Of a DNA stretch of 39,402 nt, positions 27,258 through 34,600 are shown piece by piece. Numbering within the stretch: the first letter of the stretch is position 1; every line of letters starts with the position of its first letter. This DNA comes from Nanobdellota archaeon (GTDB taxonomy: Archaea > Nanobdellota > Nanobdellia > Pacearchaeales > GW2011-AR1): positions 1-39,402 of the forward strand of contig DAHWUG010000002.1 of assembly GCA_027334715.1 (NCBI GenBank), read 5' to 3'. Below the pieces are notes generated by a model. The model made no database searches. It was given only the letters and a program-made list of their open reading frames with translations, and was not told where the DNA came from. The position numbers were made by a program, and so were the translations under genes.

Positions 27258-27809
27258 ATGCCTGAAATTTACCAGCCTGAAGAAGATTCATACCTCATTT
27301 CAGAAGTTCTGAAAAAAGAGCTGCCTAAAATTTTAAAGTTCAACCATGAGCTAAATTTTCTTGAGATTGGAATTGGGAGCGGGATAAATCTAAAAGCTGC
27401 ACTAAAGTCTGGAATAAAAAAAGAGAATATACTCGGAACAGATATTAACGAAGAAGCTGTAAATCACTGCATCAATCTTGGATTTGACTGCATAAAGTCT
27501 GATTTATTTGATAAAGTAAATGGCAAGTTCAATGTTATTGCTTTCAATCCGCCTTATCTTCCTGAAGATGAAAAAGAGCCTGTTGATTCAAGAAGAGAAA
27601 CAACAGGCGGCGAAAAAGGAAATGAGCTTACAATAAAATTCATTCAGGAAGCAGGGGATTATCTTAAGGAGAATGGGGTAATTTTTGTTGTGACAAGCTC
27701 GTTAAGCAAAAGAATAGGCTTTGATTATTTTGGCTACAATGCAGAAGAAGTAGGGCATAAAAATCTTTTTTTTGAAAAATTATCTGTTTGGAAATTGGAA
27801 GTTAAGTGA
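27258..27809 (+). CDS. HemK/PrmC-like N5-glutamine methyltransferase
   Basis: MPEIYQPEEDSYLISEVL, FLEIGIGSGINLKAAL, FNPPYLPEDE (NPPY motif). Confidence 0.9.
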   Translation: MPEIYQPEEDSYLISEVLKKELPKILKFNHELNFLEIGIGSGINLKAALKSGIKKENILGTDINEEAVNHCINLGFDCIKSDLFDKVNGKFNVIAFNPPYLPEDEKEPVDSRRETTGGEKGNELTIKFIQEAGDYLKENGVIFVVTSSLSKRIGFDYFGYNAEEVGHKNLFFEKLSVWKLEVK

Positions 27810-27928
27810 GTGTAATTCTTGCTTCGCTTGCTGTAAAAGCTAATATAAAAAAGTTTTTAGGATAACTTATGAATAAAATGATTTTTCATTAAAATTTTTG
27901 TAATTATCAATCAAATACCCATCAAAAA

Positions 27929-28519
27929 TCAGTCAAAAGCAACAAATTTGTCCCTGCCTGTTTGCTTTGCCTTGTAAAGCGCCCTGTCAACGCGCTCTTT
28001 AAGTGATTTCTCTGTATCTCCTTGCTTATATTCTGTAAGCCCGCCTGAAACAGTCAGTCCGTATTTCATTAATATAGAATCTGATTTTATTGAATCTCTA
28101 AGTCTGGAAGTTATTATCTTAGCCTTATCAAGATCTGTCTGCGGAAGGAGGATAATGAATTCCTCTCCACCAAAACGGGCTATAACATCTGGCGTCCTAA
28201 GCTTTTTTTTCAGTAGCTTTGAAAGCCTCACAAGAAATTCATCCGCTTTCATGTGTCCGTATTTGTCATTTATTTTTTTGAAAAAGTCAATGTCAATCAT
28301 AAAAATGGAAAGTTTTTCCTGGTTTCTTGATGCTTTCTCAATTTCCATGTTGAGTATGTTCTCAAAGAATTTCATGTTGTAAAGGCCTGTCTTCTCATCA
28401 TGGGTAGCAAGGTCATAAAGCCAAGAAACAAACTCTTTTTGTGAAGAATTTGCGCTTTTGAAAAGTTTCTCAACTTTTCCCCTTAAATCATGATCAAAAT
28501 TAAATTTTTTATCTGGCAT
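27929..28519 (-). CDS. GGDEF-domain protein (putative diguanylate cyclase)
   Basis: DEKTGLYNMKFFENIL, FMIDIDFFKKINDKYGHMKADEFLVRLSKLL, RFGGEEFIILLP, ALYKAKQTGRDKFV. Confidence 0.95.
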   Translation of the reverse strand: MPDKKFNFDHDLRGKVEKLFKSANSSQKEFVSWLYDLATHDEKTGLYNMKFFENILNMEIEKASRNQEKLSIFMIDIDFFKKINDKYGHMKADEFLVRLSKLLKKKLRTPDVIARFGGEEFIILLPQTDLDKAKIITSRLRDSIKSDSILMKYGLTVSGGLTEYKQGDTEKSLKERVDRALYKAKQTGRDKFVAFD

Positions 28520-28595
28520 TAAGAAAAGAATCTAGGTTATTTAATAAAACTTTTCCTACCCAAGATTTATAAGTTAAAATTCCATTTTTTTTAGT

Positions 28596-29048
28596 ATGTA
28601 TAACCCGACAAACGCTACGAATTACAGGGATTTTTTAATGAGCAGCACATTTGGCGCTTTTTTAGTTGCAGGAATCATAATGCTTCTGATTTTATTCGTT
28701 GTGTTATACATATACACCTCATTTGCATGGTATAAAATAGGGAAAAGAATGAAGTACAGGCATTCATGGCTTGCCTGGATTCCAGTAGCAAACATAGCAA
28801 TGTTTCTCCAACTTGGGCAATTCAACTGGGCATGGGTATTCCTTGCTTTAGCGCCAATACTCGGATGGATTCCCCTTCTTGTCCTGGTGACAATATCTTT
28901 GCGGAGAATCTTTGAGAAGAATAATCAGTCTGGATGGCTCGCGCTTGCTCTGCCATTTGTATTTGTCCCGGTCTTAAACTGGGTCGCATGGATAGTTTAT
29001 TTGGTAACTATTGGGATAATTGCATGGGGTAAGAATAAGAAAAGATAA
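28596..29048 (+). CDS. Multi-pass membrane protein of unknown function
   Basis: 150 aa with ~4 hydrophobic segments and Trp-rich loops; divergent from the GGDEF gene. Confidence 0.7.
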   Translation: MYNPTNATNYRDFLMSSTFGAFLVAGIIMLLILFVVLYIYTSFAWYKIGKRMKYRHSWLAWIPVANIAMFLQLGQFNWAWVFLALAPILGWIPLLVLVTISLRRIFEKNNQSGWLALALPFVFVPVLNWVAWIVYLVTIGIIAWGKNKKR

Positions 29049-29175
29049 GTATTATTCTGTTTTTTTTCCGCAATTTTGATCTTATTGTCTTTCCGGAATT
29101 TGTTTTAAGTACTGATTTTACAAACTCTGATAATTCTTCTATAAAGCGGTTTGAAGGAGAAACAAATTTCTCCAT
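29008..29175 (-). CDS. Possible small protein (55 aa)
   Basis: Minus-strand ORF MEKFVSPSNRFIEELSEFVKSVLKTNSGKTIRSKLRKKNRIILIFSYSYPMQLSQ, below the supplied track's length cutoff. Confidence 0.3.
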   Translation of the reverse strand: MEKFVSPSNRFIEELSEFVKSVLKTNSGKTIRSKLRKKNRIILIFSYSYPMQLSQ

Positions 29176-29208
29176 GAAAATTGGATAAATTTTTAGTTTA
29201 AATAATCA

Positions 29209-30786
29209 TTATAATGATAATCCTGAAAGGTCCCATACAGGATTCACTGATGTTGGAATGTCTGAAATGCTTTCTATTATTTTTGGCAATTCTTCTGGAA
29301 TTGAGCCCCATTTTTCCATGAATGTTTTTGCCCGTTCATAATTTCCAGAAACCTGGAGATTTAGAAACTCTGTGCTAAGATGGAATATTGCATCAATGCA
29401 ACGTTCAAAATCAATTTCATACTTTTTTGTTGATGAATTATAATGTAATGCGCGGGATTCTTTAAGCCAATTATATTCAACAAGATTTCCACGAGTATGT
29501 GCTCCTTTAAAGCCCTTGTTCCATCCTTGAAGAAATGAAACAATTTCTGTTGAGATAATCCCTTCAAGAGTTTTATCATCTATTAAGCCCTGATTTCCAA
29601 GATAACCAAGAAGTCTTGAGCCAAGCATATCTGCTTTTGCTTCTTCAATAGAAGAATGAAGATCTCCTAATGCAGTTTCAAATGGGATTTCTCTTCCATC
29701 AATTTTTACTTTACTTGGTCCAAGTCCATGGGCAAGCTCGTGTCCAAGAACAAATAATAATCTATTATCAAAAGTGCATAAATTTAGGGTATTTGAAGGT
29801 AAAATACGCTCAGCAATAGGCAAGACCATAGTTGAAAATTTTGCTTCCATCATTGTCCTAGAAAAAACTTTTTTTGATCCTTTAATTTCATGGATTCTCC
29901 TATCATTAGGCAAGTTATAAGCAACAAACATAGATCCAAATTTTCCTTCTCCACCACAGGTAACATCTGCAACAACTTCTAATGGAATTGCAGATCCTTT
30001 TGGGCTAAAATTAAATTCCTGGCTAAGCATCGCGTCAAAATCAGGGATTTTTGGGTTGAATCTAGCAAGAGCTATTGTTGAATCTCTATCGGGCAATGCA
30101 ATAAATGATTCAAAGGAAGATTTCAATCCAAGCAATCCGTCAAAATAAACTTCATAAGGGCCTATTGTTACTTCAAATGGATTTCCGTCTGTATCCACCC
30201 ATGCCAGATCACTCTCAAAATAATCATTAGTGTGAAAAGCATTTGCCCTCAACTGTAAAAATGTTTTCAGCCTTCCTTCGGGAAGATAAGATGCGCTAAG
30301 AAGCAAATCATTTTTTGCATCAGTAAGCCTTTCTCTGTATTCTTCAGAATAAGGAACTGAAACAAGCCTTCCATTTTCACGTTTTATCACAGTGTAAGGA
30401 CTTTCAAATCTTTCAAGGTCTTTAGGATTATTTTTCAACCATGAATTCCACTCTTCTTTTGTCAGATTATCAGGATAAAATGAACCAAATTTTTGTTTTT
30501 TTCCTACACCTTGAATAAAGGGGTCATCGCCATTGAATTCATCCCATGGAGATCCATGAATCATGAAATAACGAAGAAGGTCTCTTCCTTCAGAGTCACT
30601 CCTTCTTTGAAGTTCTCTATAAATTTCTTTATTTTTAGAATAAACTTGGTCAAGATAAATGTCTGTTATGACATCAGAAGCATCTATGCAATAGGAAATT
30701 GCAGTTTTTTCATTTTTATTCAGAGATGAAAAATCCGGTCTAATATCAAAAAAGCTTATTCTTGCCAAACGTTCTTGAATATTCAT
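29209..30786 (-). CDS. Dipeptidyl-peptidase III (M49)-like metallopeptidase
   Basis: 525 aa; VLGHELAHGLGP and SSIEEAKADMLG (EExxxD second metal-ligand motif) with M49-like overall layout. Confidence 0.7.
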   Translation of the reverse strand: MNIQERLARISFFDIRPDFSSLNKNEKTAISYCIDASDVITDIYLDQVYSKNKEIYRELQRRSDSEGRDLLRYFMIHGSPWDEFNGDDPFIQGVGKKQKFGSFYPDNLTKEEWNSWLKNNPKDLERFESPYTVIKRENGRLVSVPYSEEYRERLTDAKNDLLLSASYLPEGRLKTFLQLRANAFHTNDYFESDLAWVDTDGNPFEVTIGPYEVYFDGLLGLKSSFESFIALPDRDSTIALARFNPKIPDFDAMLSQEFNFSPKGSAIPLEVVADVTCGGEGKFGSMFVAYNLPNDRRIHEIKGSKKVFSRTMMEAKFSTMVLPIAERILPSNTLNLCTFDNRLLFVLGHELAHGLGPSKVKIDGREIPFETALGDLHSSIEEAKADMLGSRLLGYLGNQGLIDDKTLEGIISTEIVSFLQGWNKGFKGAHTRGNLVEYNWLKESRALHYNSSTKKYEIDFERCIDAIFHLSTEFLNLQVSGNYERAKTFMEKWGSIPEELPKIIESISDIPTSVNPVWDLSGLSL

Positions 30787-30831
30787 AATTCTTCTATAAA
30801 CTAACTCTTTTTAAGAATTATTGCGCTATAG

Positions 30832-31629
30832 TTATTCCTTGACTATGTCGCTTGTCTTTTTGTAATTTACATAAAGCTTGTCAAGAATGTTTGTAATTTC
30901 CTTCCTTTGCTCTGTGGTTCCCAATCCTTTCCAATCAAGCAACACCCAGTCAAGCTCTTCATCTGTCTTTTCAATTGCTTCCTTGACCATTTCTTCTGTA
31001 AGGGGAAAAGCATATTGTGGTATGACATGAGAGATTGCAATGTTTGATTTTGCCTGGATTTTGTTGAAACCCGGACAGTAATGGCCTCCGCCTATTGCAA
31101 TTGCAATTTCCCTATATGGGTTTTCCTTGAAGTCTGAAATTGCCTCGGTTATTGTGCGGGCAACGACAAATGCTGCTTTTGTGTCATTCCATTCTGTCTC
31201 AGACGGACCTATTTCTATGAAGACGCATGGCTTTTCAATCAATGGACCATGATGTGTTGCTTCCATTGTAACTTGATAATCATCCAAATGGAACTTCTTT
31301 GCATTTTCGTTCAGCTTTTCAAAAAGAAGTTTGGAAAAAAGAGCTGAGGACTTGCATACCTTGTTTTTTTCTCCGCCAAATTCAGCAAGTCTCCAATTTC
31401 CAGGAGCATGGACAGAAAGGGTCTTTTGCTTGCTTTCTGACTTATGCTTTGACGCAAAAATTATGAAATCATGCTGATTTATTTTTTCAAGGTCAAGATT
31501 TTCCGTGTAAATTATTTCTTTGTCTGCAAGATAAAAAGTGAACTGCCCGAACTGACTCAACTGCGTTGTTATTTTTATTCCTGCCTTGTCAAGCTTGCTA
31601 GCTACAATTAAAATCTTTGAATATGGCAT
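30832..31629 (-). CDS. dtdA: D-aminoacyl-tRNA deacylase (archaeal DTD2 type)
   Basis: FIIFASKHKSESKQKTLSVHAPGNW, EATHHGPLIEKPCVFIEIGPSETEW, IAIGGGHYCPGF. Confidence 0.95.
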   Translation of the reverse strand: MPYSKILIVASKLDKAGIKITTQLSQFGQFTFYLADKEIIYTENLDLEKINQHDFIIFASKHKSESKQKTLSVHAPGNWRLAEFGGEKNKVCKSSALFSKLLFEKLNENAKKFHLDDYQVTMEATHHGPLIEKPCVFIEIGPSETEWNDTKAAFVVARTITEAISDFKENPYREIAIAIGGGHYCPGFNKIQAKSNIAISHVIPQYAFPLTEEMVKEAIEKTDEELDWVLLDWKGLGTTEQRKEITNILDKLYVNYKKTSDIVKE

Positions 31630-31665
31630 GCTTAATTATAAAAACCATCTTTCTTAAATATTATT

Positions 31666-31911
31666 ATGCAGGAAATAATCAAATTGCTTGTGGGAATTGT
31701 TGTCCTTTTTCTAGGCATTCCTCTGGGAAATTATCTTGCAAAAGTTACAAAAGAAGAGCTGAAATCAGGGAAAAAATGGTTCAGGCGCCTTATTCTTTTA
31801 TGTTTAATCGGAATGCTTATTGGCTTGGTCATTGGGAATGACGTTGTTCTTTTCACATTTGCTTTTATGGCAGTCGTGACAAGCAGGAGTCTTGGGAGCG
31901 TGAAAAAATAA
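31666..31911 (+). CDS. Small membrane protein
   Basis: 81 aa with two or three hydrophobic helices; ends 1 nt before dph5. Confidence 0.65.
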   Translation: MQEIIKLLVGIVVLFLGIPLGNYLAKVTKEELKSGKKWFRRLILLCLIGMLIGLVIGNDVVLFTFAFMAVVTSRSLGSVKK

Positions 31912-31912
31912 A

Positions 31913-32632
31913 ATGTTATACTTAATTGGACTTGGATTAAACATCAAGGGAATTACAAAAGAAGGTCTTGAAATTGCAAAGAGATGTAAAAAAGTCTATC
32001 TTGAGAATTACACTGTTGAACTTCCTTACACAGCAGAAGATGTTTCAGATCTTGTAGGTAAAAAAGTTGCTCTTGCAGACAGGAAATTCATAGAGAGCCT
32101 TGAAATAGTTGATGAAGCAGAAAGAACAGATATTGCACTTTTGATTTACGGAAGCCCGCTTACAGCCACAACACATATTGCGCTTCTTCAGGAAGCAAAA
32201 AAAAGTGAAATTGCTGTTAAGGTTATTTATAGTGCCTCTGTTTTTGATGCTGTCGCAGAAACAGGTCTCCAGTTGTACAAATTCGGGAAAATAGCAAGCA
32301 TGCCAAAATGGCAGAAAAATTTTGAGCCGGACAGCTTTGTTGAGATAATCCAGCACAATCTTTCAATGAAAGCACACAGCCTGATTTTAGTTGACATTGG
32401 GATGAGATATAGGGATGCGTTGAAAGAACTTGAAGATTCGATGAAGAAAAATAATATTGAAATCGGAAAAATTGTTGTATGCCAGAGACTTGGGACAGAA
32501 AGGCAGAAAATAGTTTATGGAACAATCAGTGATGTCTGGAGCATCAATGGGATTGTTGCGCCTTTTTGCTTCATAATTCCTTCAAAGCTTCATTTTATGG
32601 AAGCAGAAGTTCTGGAAGGTTTTAAGTATTAA
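31913..32632 (+). CDS. dphB: Diphthine synthase
   Basis: MLYLIGLGLNIKGITKEGLEIAKRCKKVYLENYT, YGSPLTATTHIALL, RLGTERQKIVYGTI. Confidence 0.95.
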   Translation: MLYLIGLGLNIKGITKEGLEIAKRCKKVYLENYTVELPYTAEDVSDLVGKKVALADRKFIESLEIVDEAERTDIALLIYGSPLTATTHIALLQEAKKSEIAVKVIYSASVFDAVAETGLQLYKFGKIASMPKWQKNFEPDSFVEIIQHNLSMKAHSLILVDIGMRYRDALKELEDSMKKNNIEIGKIVVCQRLGTERQKIVYGTISDVWSINGIVAPFCFIIPSKLHFMEAEVLEGFKY

Positions 32633-33366
32633 AAATTAGCCATATTCCATAAGAAATCAAAATATATTTTAAACCCTTCTGCAACATTTCTGTTTTTTAT
32701 TCTTATTGCGTATGGATTTTCGTCCCAGATTAAAATATAAACTTTATCTTGAAAAATATCTATTGCGGCCGGGCTTTTAAAATTTCTACCCATAAATTTT
32801 ATCTTTGATATTTTCTCTTCTTTTCTTTCGGCGAAAAAAGTGTTCTCTTTATTATCAAGTATCATCTTAAATTTATGTTTCTTTTGAATAGATATCTTGT
32901 TAACATCTGTTAAAATCACAGATAATTTTTCATTTTTATAATTTTGATTTGAAAAACCGATAATACTAATTGTTTCATTTTTTGGGCATTCATTAGCAAG
33001 ATTAATCATTGCAGATTTAAAGCCATTCAAACCCTCGTATACAGATATATCTGCCAAATAGTTTGAATTATTCCTTAATTTTTGGAGATAAGTTACATAA
33101 TCTTGTAAAGTTTTGTTCCTTTTAGCCATTAGGTCAGTAATTATTATTGGGTCTGAAGTAAAATACTTCTTTCCTACTGAAGTTTTTTCATATATTATAA
33201 GTCCTTTATAAATAAGAGAATCTAAAGATGAGTATACTTGGGAATTTGAGATTTGAGTATTTTTTCTTATTTCTGTACCAGAACATCTTCCAAGTTTCAG
33301 TACTGCTAAATAAACCTTAATTTCATTATCTGTTAATCCCAAATCGTTGAGAATTTCTGATTCCAT
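32629..33366 (-). CDS. TrmB-family transcriptional regulator
   Basis: LTDNEIKVYLAVLKLGRCSGTEIRKNTQISNSQVYSSLDSLIYKGLI winged helix followed by an effector-like domain. Confidence 0.85.
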   Translation of the reverse strand: MESEILNDLGLTDNEIKVYLAVLKLGRCSGTEIRKNTQISNSQVYSSLDSLIYKGLIIYEKTSVGKKYFTSDPIIITDLMAKRNKTLQDYVTYLQKLRNNSNYLADISVYEGLNGFKSAMINLANECPKNETISIIGFSNQNYKNEKLSVILTDVNKISIQKKHKFKMILDNKENTFFAERKEEKISKIKFMGRNFKSPAAIDIFQDKVYILIWDENPYAIRIKNRNVAEGFKIYFDFLWNMANF

Positions 33367-33420
33367 GTTCTACTAAAAAGGAGAACATCTATTTAAATAT
33401 TACTTTTTTCCAGTTTTTGA

Positions 33421-33876
33421 ATGAAGAGAATTAGAAATAGACAATATGGAACAGGAAAGGCACTTTTTGATACCTTTGAAAAGCATGGCTATCATAATAC
33501 AAGGCAGATAGCTAGAGCTGTAATAGAAAAAGGTCTTATCCAATCATATAATCTAAATTCTCTTAGTAATTTTTATTACCAAATTTTTAGGGGGTTAAGA
33601 TCAATTCCAGAAATACATGAAAAAGCTTTTATAGAATTATGTGAAAAAGATCCTGATTTAGAAATAGCCATAAAAAAACTTAAAGAAGTAACAATTAAGA
33701 AAAATAGGCATACATCATTTTATCTTGTTAAGACATTTGAATCATTATGTGGGGACCTTCAAGATTATTTATTAGACCTGAAAGATGAGGAAAGATTCTG
33801 TTTGTTAGACAAATTTGGAAACTTTGTGTATGGAGAAAAAAATAGAAAATCCTTGGAAGGAAGAGTTTTAGAATAA
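33421..33876 (+). CDS. Hypothetical protein
   Basis: 151 aa AT-rich ORF MKRIRNRQYGTGKALFDTFEKHGYHNTRQIARAVIEKG... Confidence 0.6.
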   Translation: MKRIRNRQYGTGKALFDTFEKHGYHNTRQIARAVIEKGLIQSYNLNSLSNFYYQIFRGLRSIPEIHEKAFIELCEKDPDLEIAIKKLKEVTIKKNRHTSFYLVKTFESLCGDLQDYLLDLKDEERFCLLDKFGNFVYGEKNRKSLEGRVLE

Positions 33877-33905
33877 TTTATTAATTCTTTTTTTTATAAT
33901 AATTC

Positions 33906-34568
33906 ATGTTCGAACTGGATGAAAAAGAGGAAAAAATCCTGAGAAAATTGGACACGCCAAAAAAAATTCAGGATTTTCTGAATAAGATTCCTATCAATTT
34001 TGAGGAAAAAGGAGATACATGCATGTCTCCAAGAATGGTCCTGAAAAACTGGAAAGCACATTGTATTGAAGGGGCAATGCTGGCTGCGCTTGTCCTAAGA
34101 TTGCACGGGCAAAAACCACTTGTTGTTGATTTGACTGCAACAGACAGGGATTTTGACCATGTTATCTGCGTTTTCAAGAGAGATGGGAAATGGGGAGCAA
34201 TAGGAAAGACAAATCATGCTGTTCTAAGATACAGGGAACCTGTTTACAAAGACATTCGTGAACTGGTTATGAGCTTTTTTCATGAATACTTTGATGACAG
34301 CGGAAGAAAAAACCTAAGATCTTATTCTGCGCCTGTTGATTTATCAAGATTTGACAAATTTAATTGGATTGCAAGAGAAGATGATGTCTGGGAAATACCT
34401 GATTATCTTGCAAAAATAAAGCATTATAATATTCTCAACAGAAAGCAAATTTCAGGCTTGAGAAAAGCAGATGAGATTGAAATAGAAGCAGGAAAGCTTA
34501 CAGAATGGAAACGCTTTGGAAAGCATGATGAGATGCCTGAGCCTGAAAGAAAAAAGGTAAGTGAATAG
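33906..34568 (+). CDS. Transglutaminase-like domain protein (tentative)
   Basis: 220 aa; KAHCIEGAMLAALVLRLHGQKPLVVDLTATDRDFDHVICVFKRDGKWGAIGKTNH has C...DHV spacing typical of transglutaminase-like folds. Confidence 0.55.
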   Translation: MFELDEKEEKILRKLDTPKKIQDFLNKIPINFEEKGDTCMSPRMVLKNWKAHCIEGAMLAALVLRLHGQKPLVVDLTATDRDFDHVICVFKRDGKWGAIGKTNHAVLRYREPVYKDIRELVMSFFHEYFDDSGRKNLRSYSAPVDLSRFDKFNWIAREDDVWEIPDYLAKIKHYNILNRKQISGLRKADEIEIEAGKLTEWKRFGKHDEMPEPERKKVSE

Positions 34569-34600
34569 TTTAAAAATATTAAATTCTATGTGGAATTAAG

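Noticed and set aside
28596-29048. Membrane protein as a dedicated c-di-GMP receptor
   Set aside because: Only proximity to the GGDEF gene supports this; it is divergently oriented and no PilZ, EAL or other receptor motif is visible.
33960-34570. Toxin-antitoxin system involving the transglutaminase-like protein
   Set aside because: No recognisable antitoxin or toxin fold in the neighbouring orphan; evidence insufficient.
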